From: Diphasiastrum complanatum
Lineage: Eukaryota; Streptophyta; Lycopodiopsida; Lycopodiales; Lycopodiaceae
Length of the DNA: 64,000 bases
NCBI GenBank assembly: GCA_029204225.1
Contig: CM055102.1
Coordinates: 49,812,062-49,876,061 of the forward strand
Direction: 5' to 3'
Positions 34,401 through 45,500 of the stretch are shown here, piece by piece. The position numbers and the translations under genes are program-made. Each line of letters starts with the position of its first letter. Position 1 is the first letter of the stretch. The notes beneath the pieces were generated by a model. It was not told the DNA's origin, made no database searches, and saw only the letters and a list, made by a program, of their open reading frames with translations.

Positions 34401-35325
34401 GGTGTGATAGCATTGCTATCCCTTTTTCTCATACTTTTTCTCAAACTGGTGTTGCTCAAACTTGTTTATGAAATTTTATTGAATATAAAATGTATAATTG
34501 AGCCTTTTGGAGCAATTTCTAGTTGCAGTTCGAGAATTCCTTGTTGACTCTGCTCTACCAAGACAGATTGTCTATGAAACTATCTAAGTTGATCAAACAA
34601 ATCAATTATCTAAGACAGTGGAAGTATCGAGCTATCTACAACCTTGCTTATGGATCATCTAAAGAATTGTCTAATCGATTGTCTAATGGATTATCTACGG
34701 ACTATCTAAGCAGTTTGGTCAAGTGCAGAATATTTAAGCTTCTAAGGTAGATTGTCTAAGGTATTTAAAGATAAAACAACTATATGAGGAACTATCTACG
34801 GAAGAGTCTAAACAACAGTTCTATCAATGAGTCTCTCTCTTTTCAAAAGCAAGGAAGGATACCATCAAATCGATACTTCCTCTCTATTTCAGGCCAACTA
34901 TCTAAAGGCTATTGTCTAAGGAAATTATGTAAAGCAATTTTCAAAGAGAGTCTCTAAGGCAAAAGGCCCTCTATCAAATTATTAAAGGTCCTCTCTCAAA
35001 GGAAGGCTCTAGGTGCACTACCCATTTTTTTCTCCTCCAATTCGAAGGTCAAACGAGCTACTATCTATTCAAAGGGCCACTTCTGAACTTCTTTGAAAGG
35101 CCATGAAAAGAGCTCTATCGTATTCTTTGAAGGGCAATATTTAGTTCATTCCCTCATTCTTCGGGCGACATTCGACTAACTATTGAAGGACTTCAATGCA
35201 CCAATCAAAAGTCTGAATGCACAAACTATCGATTGTTCTCTCTTCACAAACTATCGGTTGTTATCTCTTCACGTAGGGCAGCGAAACTCTTTCATCTCTT
35301 CTGCCACACAGTTGCGAAGGCTATA
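34401..35325. repeat. Stretch with dispersed CTATCTAAG-type words
   Basis: Between about 34555 and 34930 the words CTATCTAAG, TTGTCTAAG and ATTATCTAC recur many times at irregular spacing, followed by CTCTCAAAGG-type words up to about 35100. No frame is conserved. It may be a degenerate retroelement leader or an unusual simple-sequence region. Confidence 0.5.
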
Positions 35326-35399
35326 ATGAATGAAGCAAAAAAAAAAAAGGATCGCACACTTCCTGTCCACTTGGCTATCTGCAGGTTCTAGATCTGCAT

Positions 35400-37616
35400 C
35401 AGCTGCACCAACCATCTTATTTTCATTGAAAAAATACAATCTGACTTATTTGTATCTTCTTGTTGAAAGATTATCAAGTTTGTATCCTTTCTCATGCAAA
35501 GTATTCCCAACAAACATGCATTTCTCCACCTTATCATCAAGCTTCTGCAGCAATTCTATAGAGATGTGTGTGCATAGGCTTCACACCCTCGGGTTTGTTG
35601 CCATAGTACTTCTCTTCGGGTGTCCTTCCTTCAATAGCTTTGTGAGGCGATCAATTTTAAAGATACGTTACTATTTGGACAGCTTCAACCCAAAAAAAAA
35701 AAAAAAAAAAAAAAAAAACCTCTCGATAAACCACTTGCCTTGAGTATAGTTCTAGCCGCTTCCAAAAGAGTCCTATTCTTACGCTCAACACCATTTTGTT
35801 CCGACGTGTAGGACGTGGTTAATTGGCTTTTAATGCCATTTGTTTTGTAATAATCATTAAACTCGGTTGAAATAAACTCTTCTCCCCTATCACTTCTTAA
35901 GCATTTGATTTTGATATTAGAATGTAGTTCAACCATAGCTTTGAATTCAAGAAAAGTAAGAAAATGCGTGAGACTTATGCTTCAAGAAGTATACCCAAGT
36001 CTTCCTTGAATAATCATCGATGAAGGTTATTTTGAGCCACCAATACTTTGGCTCGCTATGAATGAGCTAGATTGATTTGGCTCGCGTTGAACCATCCAAC
36101 GGAAACTTTTGTCGATGGTGCTTACCATAGACACAAGGTTCACATACCCTTTGGCCAATTTCGATTGGAGGCAAGCAAAGTACAAGATTTTGATCATAAA
36201 GATATTTGATCCTTTTATAATGTAAGTGACTGTATCTTCTATGCCAAAGTAAACTTTGATTAACAACTTTTGAAGACAACACATCTTGATCAAGTATTGT
36301 AAGCTTGTACAATTATCCTTCATCTCTAAAGGCGCTAGCAATGATTTCTTATCTTGTTTTGAGTCTTTAATAAAGCACCTATCATGTAGAATTCCACAAA
36401 CATGTCTTGATGGGTTATAGCAAAAACCGATAAAAGATTTCGAGCAAGGTTAGAAATAAGCAAAGCATTCTTGATCACACTTGAAAATCTAGAATTGAAT
36501 TGAATTGGAATATCACCTTTGCCAACTATATCTTGTGTGCTATTATCTCCTAGCACAACTTAAACATTTATACCCTTGGAAAAGGATGAAAACCAATCCT
36601 TTCTAAAAGTCATGTGTGAAGATGCTCCGCTGTCCATTACCCATCTCGCCACTTGTTGAGGTTGGACTCACCATGAATAGGTACTCATCGCTAAGACCAC
36701 CACCACCAACAAAGTTGGTTGATTCATCTTCGGCTTGCTTGGTTGATTGAGAGTTTGATTTCCATTTGATTTGTGCTTCCGCTGCAGCTTGTTTGATTCG
36801 GCAATCCAATGTTGAATGTCTGCTCTTTTCGCAATAGAAACAAGGGCCTTGTACATTTTTTGTTGAAGAAAAAGAAACTTGCTTTTGCTTCGCCTTAGAT
36901 GGATTGTCCTTGAGCCAACACTCTGCTTCTTTGTGGCTTTTCCTATCACAAATAGAGCACTTAAAATTGTTAGAAGCATTAGAACCTTGTTTTTTCTTAT
37001 TCTTTGGATTTTCCTTGTTGTTCTATGCAACAAGAGCTTAAGATTGTGCATTAACCTTTGATGTCCCATAAGTTTGGGATCTTAATTCTTCTTGAAGAAG
37101 AATTCCAGCCACATCATCGTAGCTTGGCGATTTCTCTCTAACATTTAATGTTGTAACAAGATGCTGGAATTGTGGAGAAAGCCCATTAAGGGTGACACTA
37201 ACCATGTCTAGGTCATCTACATCATTCCCTACATCCTTCAATTGATCTACCACATCTTTGATTCTCATCAAGAACGGTGTTATAGCTTCTCCCTCACTCA
37301 TTTTCAAGGTATGAAACTTTTGCTTGAGGGAGAGGATCCTAGTGGTGGAAGATGTCTCAAACATTTGTTGGAATGTCTCCCAAGCCTCCCTAGATGGTTT
37401 GACAGCAGTGACATGTGGAATAAAGCTATCATTAATAGGCATATTGATTATGGCTAGTGCTCTACTAGCTCTTTTATCAAAAACTTTTTTCTTCTTGAAA
37501 GTTACATCCTCATCATCAGATGTATCATTTTTAGGAGGAGATTCATCTTCTCCTATTGTCAAATCCCATAGATCTAGCATAACCAAAATATTCTTGATTT
37601 TAAATTTCCAAACCAT
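35400..37616 (-). pseudogene. Copia relic: gag, double zinc knuckle, protease, integrase
   Basis: Gag from the ATG at 37616 (MVWKFKIKNILVML, VKPSREAWETFQQMFETSST, LNGLSPQFQHLVTTLNVREK). Two zinc knuckles follow: CSICDRKSHKEAEC near 36960 and CFYCEKSRHSTLDC near 36840. Protease near 36640 (MDSGASSHMTF across a frameshift) continues to 36340. Pre-integrase at 36312-36067 has SLLWHRRYSHLHYKRI and CEPCVYGKHHR. Integrase at 35936-35400 has CLRSDRGEEFIS and NGVERKNRTLLEAARTIL, then a 27-bp poly(A) on the plus strand, then VEAVQIVTYL in a shifted frame. RT and RNase H are missing. Confidence 0.88.
35692..35718. repeat. 27-bp poly(A) run inside copia integrase
   Basis: A pure A tract on the plus strand sits where the integrase codes FW(V/A)EAVQ. 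It adds about eight Phe codons on the minus strand and shifts the frame. Confidence 0.9.
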
Positions 37617-37619
37617 GTA

Positions 37620-37850
37620 ATTTTTACTATCAATTTGGAACTTTCTCCAAGGGAAATAAATTCTCCCTATTCAACCATAAAGTATATGTAAAGATCTTTC
37701 TAGAAACCACACAAAAAAGATTAGAAAAGACCTTATAGGCAAAATCTGATCATAAAATCAGATTTGCCTCCTCCTTTTGCTTCCTCTAGAGAGAAAATCT
37801 CCATTAGTTGGGCTTTTCATATGTCATTTGATATTTATGAGAAACATTTA
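37620..37850. other. Leader of the copia relic, no PBS recognised
   Basis: AT-rich sequence upstream (minus strand) of the gag ATG. It ends where an oppositely oriented LTR begins. Confidence 0.35.
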
Positions 37851-38640
37851 CTAAGTATTATTTGTCCTTGTGGGCTCCTACCAGTAGGGCACAAACACTA
37901 GTCCTATTTTGGGTCCTCGTATATTGTTAATAGGGTTCCAATTTCCATGCGGCAGCTTTGAGATCAGCTTACATTCTGGCTTAGATTACAATCAATTCAG
38001 ATCATTTAATATACTTGTCAGGTTGTTCTTTGGTTATTGTTTTACCTCAAATTGCTCTATGCGTTTTTGGTATTCTCTTTATCTGCACGGAGATGTTTTG
38101 CTGCTGACTTGGTTTTGAGCACTTGTTTGCCAAAGGGAGGTTGGGTGCCACATTCTAGAATCATTAGATCTAGTTATAGTCGGTGCTATGATTGTTCCAT
38201 TTAAGAATGCGGGGTTTTGCAGACTCTGATTTTGTTCCTTTCTCTATAGTGGTGTCAGAAATAGAAACCCGCACCTTTATATCAGGTTTCTATGGTCCAA
38301 TGTCAAGTTTATTGTTAAACTTAAACCCTACCAATGTTGTATACCCATGGAGGCCTTTATTTTTAATGTTAATTCACCTTGTGAGTTCATGGGGCCCATT
38401 TTAAAAAAATGGCCTTAGAGCCCATACGAATTTGACACTTCATATTCACTCCACATGAGGAGAATTGTAGAGGGTTTATTTGTGCAATACAAGCTTTGAG
38501 TTTTCTCTCTAAATTTAGCTCTCTCTTTCTTGAGGATTGTTGTTCTATGGCTGTCCACTATTTTTCAGATGTGAAAATTTTTTGATGTGCTTGATTGTTA
38601 GCATCTTAGATTCAGCCCAATAGCATTTGAAATCACCTAC
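37851..38640 (+). mobile_element. Copia-type LTR, plus orientation, followed by a PBS
   Basis: The right end GCCCAATAGCATTTGAAATC is shared with the LTR fragment ending at about 44333. It is followed directly by a primer-binding site. The left border is uncertain and no gag was found after it. Confidence 0.6.
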
Positions 38641-38642
38641 AT

Positions 38643-38655
38643 TTGGTATCAAAGC
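38643..38655 (+). other. Primer-binding site, TGGTATCAAAGCA
   Basis: One mismatch from the tRNA-iMet PBS TGGTATCAGAGC. It lies immediately after the LTR end CACCTACATT. Confidence 0.75.
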
Positions 38656-39537
38656 AACTAAGATCCAATTTCCTCCAAACTTTGCATTTTTCAGATAGGA
38701 CTCTTGGCATCCTTGAAAGGTATCTTTGTTCATATCACATTTTTGGTATAGATTTCTATCAAAAGTATCAAACAGGGATTCTAGCTACTGGAGGGGCAAA
38801 GTTTGATCTATAATTTGCATGCTGAACTTCAATGAGGCAATTATCCGCGTCATTATAGTCGGCACCGAAATAAAAGTTCTTCCCTCGAGACTGCAACTTG
38901 CAAACATGCATATTATTCCTTGAGACATATTAAAAGTGTTCCAAGGTCATGTTTGTAGAAAATGATAAAAGTACCCTTTGGCCCAAACAATATGATCTAA
39001 TGTGCTAGTCAATATTGCCTAATGCCATTTAAATAACATGGGGTCCAAGGCCCTGGCCAAGGAAGTGCCAATAATATGACCATAAATTCTCCGTTTGAGC
39101 ACAATTATCACCACAACTGCACTATGATCTGAATACATTATATAACTATTCCCAAATTTTAGCATACGGTTAAGGTATGAAGTACCATCAAGTTCAATAT
39201 TGGGCTAAAATGCAAAACTAATAATGATAACAACGATCAAAATGTAGAAAACACCTTTGGCAATTTGTGTTATCCAGCATAATATCATGATGGCATCTGC
39301 GATAAATTGTAAACATCAACTGAAATCAGTTTTATGTTCTACTTGGTCAAAACCTTACATCAAAAATCAAGTTCAAACAGATTAGATATTCTTGCTCCGG
39401 GCATTGGATATCAACATCTAATAAAATAACTGAAGTACGGATAGGCTAACACATTCACATCTTCCTTCTTGGTTCCACATGATCCATTTACAAAATGTTG
39501 GAAAATCTATAATAATTACCTGATGCAGCTCTTTCTT
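38656..39537. other. Downstream flank of the serine racemase gene
   Basis: Element leader remnants grade into AT-rich sequence. It includes the presumed 3' UTR of the serine racemase gene just left of 39538. No gene is recognised. Confidence 0.45.
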
Positions 39538-42500
39538 TTATGTTTGGCAAGCACAATTCATATAATCCCACAATGGATCTAAATCGACGTTTCCACCAGA
39601 AAGCACAATGCCAATACTTCTGCATTCAGCAACATCTGGATGGCTTGCAGATTGTTTTGAAAGCACAGCGGCTAAGCCAATTGCTCCACTGGGCTCCACC
39701 ACTATTTTCAAGCTTTCATACAACATTTTCATCCCTTTCACAATGTCCTTATCATTTACCACAATAATATCATCCACCAAATCTCGTATCACGGGCCTGT
39801 TCAAATTTGAAGACATTGAAAACAACCACATCAGGAACAAGCAATGGAAGATTCCTTGAAGATGTTTTCATAGCTTATACTCAGCAATAGGCTTTCACTG
39901 ATTAGACATACACTATCACATATGCTACATCACACGTGGACTCTGGAGTTTTATTCATCTGACACCTCCTATAACGTTACACTCTGTATAACATCTTGCA
40001 TTATCTTGCTTGAAGAACATAACTGGTTTCCAAAAACATTCTACATGTAATTGTAAGCATTCTACATACTAAAAAACTTAAGGTCTCAAATCCTAAAGAA
40101 ATTTTCGCATCAAATCCTAACAGATCAAGCAGCACCAAAAATTAAAATCTGGTATATTTCAATTAGTATGATGAATGAGGTCTAAGGACAGATCATGTGC
40201 CTGATTGAAGGAAATTTTAAGCTAAAGCATCATGCTCACAAATTTCAGATATTTATGAACCTGAAGAGGCATTCAGAGAAGTCAAGGTTTCTTTCAGGTT
40301 ATACCCTAGGGATTCACCAGTCAGAAGGTAGTTTTTTAAAATGAAGCTCAATGTTATTTTCAAGGACCAAAACCATATTTGTTTCCTCAATTTACACATG
40401 GATTGAGGAAGGATTTTCTTTTCTTGTGGAACTAACCTGCCAGCTCACAGTTATCTTTTACGCACTGAAGTAAATATTGCATGCTGTGAAGAATTATCAA
40501 CTCTGGTTGAGTTGAAGGTGAGATCAATAAAAGCCAAGAACTTACATGCTCAAGCATGTTCTGCTGGAAGATTATTTTTCTCCTGAAGATAAGAACTCTG
40601 TAGCTGTGAAAACTTTAACATGATGACAACCTGGGTTGACAAACTTCATGCTCACTCAAGGGACAGGAGGCAAATGCTGTAATTGACATGGCCTCTACAA
40701 TACGTTAAAAAAAATGGAACATGATCTTGACAGCTTAGAATATACACTCACAAAAATATCTCCCTGGTGATTCATTGGTGAAGCTGATAATAACTAAGCA
40801 AAGCAATTAACCTGGAAACATATCCCCTCACAAACTTGCTAGCCTTAATTGATGCTAGTCTTTGAGGTTTTGGAGCTAATAAAGAAAGAAAACTGTCCCG
40901 TTAGCTCGTAGGAGTAAGACTCCAACTGCATGGATGTATGTCAGGCCAAAAGTGCAATTGGCCAATGTATATCATGATCCATTGCCCTTTCTCCTGGCCC
41001 TATGTCCATCGTGCCTCCTGTTGGGTGTCCCAAGGTTGTTGATGTTCCTCTTACCATGGATTGGTTGATAGCTGGAGTATGGCGTTGGTAACAGCTCAGC
41101 CTACTTAATTGTTAATAGTACAAATTTGCGGCTAAATAATTTAGACACAGTTATCAGCAGGGCCTGAATTTAAAAATGTTTTTCCAAGCAGGACAAGATT
41201 CCATTCCAAGTTGAACAAGTGGGTCAATGTGCCCAGTCTCTGACAAAACGAACTATGACAAGTTTGTCGGTAGATTGGTGCAACATAACCATCTAGCATG
41301 TAAATTTTGTGTTAATCAATGAACGATGTCAAAGGTTGCCTATGTGATACAGTGATTCAGTGTTGCCATGGCTAGTCATGTGCCAGAGTATTCCAAGAAT
41401 TACTAATGTGCCTCTCCCTCTATCTGAAATACCTTGCATTCATAAACAGATATCACATTTCGATGACATCATGCACCCTTTTAAAATCAACCAAAAGCCT
41501 TACAAGAGAAATGGGCATGTTATTCACAAACAATGTTTATTTGCCACATTGAAGATTTATAGGAGAAATACACCTTGAATTTCAAAAGCAGCTCAAGACA
41601 TTTGTCAAAGCTATGCAAATGCAGATTGTAAAAGCATGTTCGTGACGCAGTTGCAGACTTCTCACATACACCAGCATGGGTCTCAGACATCATGTTATTT
41701 TATGTCACTCATATTCAGACCACGTAGTTTAGTTCAGTTGGTTTAGTTTGGACCCTATGGGTCCCATCCAAGGTTGCAGTCCGCGTTCCGGAATGCGATC
41801 CGGGATTTCCCATTAGGGTTTCCCGGAACGCAATTTTTTTTTTTTTGTATAGTTGCCAATATGGGTATCATGTGAAAGGATATCAAAAAGCAATTGTTAT
41901 GCAGATCTGTTGCTTGGTTTCAGATGGCTGCGGGCTACATTGATTAGAAATCTGGACATCAGTAGATGGTTTCAGAAAATTGGCTGCATTTTCATATGGT
42001 TTCAGAAATTTGAACTGTGTAGTTTGCCGACTGTTTTGGGTGCGAAACACCAAAAAGTGTGTTTTCACTCAGGGAGTTGGAAGGCCAAATCATGAAAAGG
42101 CCTTACCGTCGGGGTTTAGGGTCTACCGGCAGCCCCCGGACCCCGCCGTTGGGGGGCGTTGACCCCTAAACCGACTACCGCCCCCCGAACCCCCTATTTC
42201 AGCTATTCCAAAAGAGGTATACAATTCCCGCCAATCTAAGGAAGGCTCCTTCTAACTCTTTCTATCATTTTCTAACAGAAAACGGAATCAGTAGATCTGC
42301 AAACCATTGGCATCAGAACACCATTCAAAACTAATTTAGTTAGTATTAAACTCAAAAAAAAAAAAAAAATTGGCCATTACTCCTTTGACCACAAAAAAAA
42401 AATAAAAAAAATTGCGATCCGGGTCGCGGATCGCTGACGTTCCGGATCGCACGATCCGGAACGTTTTTGCAGCGGATCGTGATCCGCTGCAACACAGGTC

Positions 42501-45500
42501 CCATCATATATTAATTACCCTTCACTATTTGCACTTCCATTATTTGCGCTATGAATGGACCCAACTTAGGAACTCACAGTTCTAGCTCCTTTCAAACAAT
42601 ATAAATAGGGCCATTGTGGCCTCATTTACGTAGCCATTGATTAGAGAGCAGAGCTAGCTTTCAGTTCCAATCCTCAGCAAGTTCAAGTTTCAATTCAACT
42701 CAGCAGTTCTTTTACCAGCATTGCAATATTGTTATTCGATTGATCAACTCCATTACATTTCTTATTACCTACTTTTGCAGTTCTTTCAATGTTCTATGTG
42801 TTATTTGACTAAGAACCTTTACAAAAATAACTTTTGGCCAAGTCGGATTGGGTGCTACATTCGACAATGTTAAGATCCTCTTTTCAGTTGGGCCTTTGAT
42901 TGTTTTGAACTAGCTTTTGTTTTTTGGGAAGAAAATGCTATGTCTTTTGCAATGATGGCCAAAGTGTCAAGTACCCAGGATCCTGTCACATTTCATGACG
43001 CAACTAGATCAAGTGTTTAGGTTGATGCAATACAAAATGAATACGATTCTATTCTTGAGAATAAAACATGGGAGGTTGTTGAACTACCTAAGGATAAGAA
43101 TGTAATAGGAGTGAAATGGATCTTCAAAACGAAGTATAAATCAGATGGACCTTATGACCATAGTTTTCTCTGTATTGAAGAGATTTTTAATCTGATTGGA
43201 CCTTAGAATTTTTATTCTGAAATAGCTGAAAATCATGCTAAGAGTAATACAAAGGTATTCCATAAGCTAGCAAACTAAAAAATTCACTCTGGCTAGTTTC
43301 TGAAGGTGTTCACTTTGTACCTTTCTAAGGATTAAGAGACTTTGTCTTATACTTTGTTGTGTACTTGTTAGGATCTATTTGGAATCTGGATCTTTGTTCT
43401 TCCTACAATAGTGCACTTCTACGGCTCAAAACAGTTCCTCAACTATATGCATAGTAGTTTCCAATTTCACTAGTTTCTAGGGCTTGATCTTTTTTGTAAC
43501 TTTTCTTGTGCCCTAAACAATTTTATGTCACTAACGTTTTCTACAACAAGGCGACTCTGTTGTACCATCAATCTAACATATAGAGGTTAGAGACATCAAA
43601 TTTCTATTCTTTAAAGCCTTTAATCACTTCATCTCTTTCATGTTTTTGTATAAATTTTTCCAGATTGTGTTAGATGATAGAGCATTCTTTTTCCTATCAC
43701 ACTTTGCCCCAGATCCTTTTTATGGTTTTCCATTGGATATCTGCAGGTCATTTCTGATCATTTTGTCCACTTTTGTTCCTCATAATGTTGTTCTTAAGCG
43801 TTATTCTTCACAAGAAATGAATGAAATCTGTTCTAAGAACCTTTGTTTTTATTGTCATAGCCCTGATCATATTAAACATATTTGCCCACACCCCCGGCCA
43901 CTTGAAACGTTACATCCTAATTGTAAAGTATAGATTAACTATTCTTTTAATTAGTTGCCAAGGCTTTTCATTTTCTTTTGTAGCTCCTATGTAACATATG
44001 GCTCTTGGTTGTCGGCTTTTGGATATTCCACATTGGGAACCATCGCCCTTTGGATTTCTCTATCTCTATTTGTATAAATAGGCGCCCTCTTTCCGCTGAA
44101 GAGGTTAGGAAGAGCCTAAAGAGGCTGGAGAGACTAGAGAGAGTGGCAATGCTTGTGTATATACATTTTTTGTATAGAGATTTGTCTCCATTGATATCCT
44201 ACTTTGCTTCCACTTGCATGCATAATTTGTGATTGTTCATAGAACGTTCATCACTTAATTCATTGTGAACGTTTCCACTTCTAGTTCACCTTGAATTCCG
44301 ACAAGCCCAATAGCATTTGAAATCACCTACAATTATCTCATGGAGGGTTCAATCATCTTCTTTTCGTCATTTACAGCCCATTTTACATCATGAGTAGCTC
44401 ATTATGCTTCGGGAACAGCTTGTGGAAGATTATGGACAACATGGTCCATGTTGGGAACACTTTGGGCAGCAAAGTGTTGAACAGCCCATAACAGTTCCTT
44501 GTCGACTATTGGAGACTTTGCAGGACAATAAAGAAATGTCTTACTACGAAGGGAAGGCACACGCCTCTTTAAAATCAGTACGTCTTGCTATTTTTTTTTG
44601 TTCTACACTTACTCTTCAACATGATGTTGGTACATTGCCTATTCTATGTGAGCAAGTCATTGATGGTAAGGTTTGGGAGGATGTGATGCCAAAAGTGTTT
44701 GGTACTCTTTTTTATTGTCCTTATGGTAAGAAGTTTTTTCGAATGATGTGGGAGCCTATGATGGATTACAAGTCCATGTTTCGACTTATTGCCAAGTTTA
44801 TGTTGGTTTCCTACTTCGGATGGAGCATGCAAATCCTCACCCTTCGACTTGATGCTTCATTATTACGCATTCTTTTCCTTTTATATGTTGGACATAAATG
44901 AGAATGATATATTTTGATTACCTCGGTGCGAAGTTTATTTGGCGACATGAAATTTGGACAGCAAGTTTCATTTTTCTCTTTCGAAAAGTTACTTCATGTT
45001 ATGTCACGCATTTCCATTTAAGAGGGTGTTGGAATGTAAGTGGAATTGAGTTAGCTATTTTAGTATGTTCTTAACTTAGTAGGGACTCGTGGGTCCACTA
45101 GGCCTAATTGTGACAATATGTATCCCAACTTGACATTTGGAGGTACCTTATTCTTTCTATGTAACTTATAGAAAGTTGAATAGTCAATATTCAAGTAGTT
45201 GGATAGCCAATAGTCATGAAGTTAGATAGTCATCTTGGACTATGTATATGTGTGCATCCCATTTGTATGAGACACTTTTGTAAGCAATACTGACTATTCT
45301 CCTTGGCTGTCCACGAGTTTCTACAAAAGGGTTTCTAGCCATCTCTCTCTTTCTTTTGAAAATGCTTTGTGTGATTGAATAGTTAAGATCCTGGATCCTT
45401 AGGCTTCTATTTCCTACAGAAGGGGAATCTCTTCAAGGAAATCTCTCGGGGCCACCTTCTACCTCGTTGGGTGCCCCTTCTCTGTCGCCCCATCCCCGGC

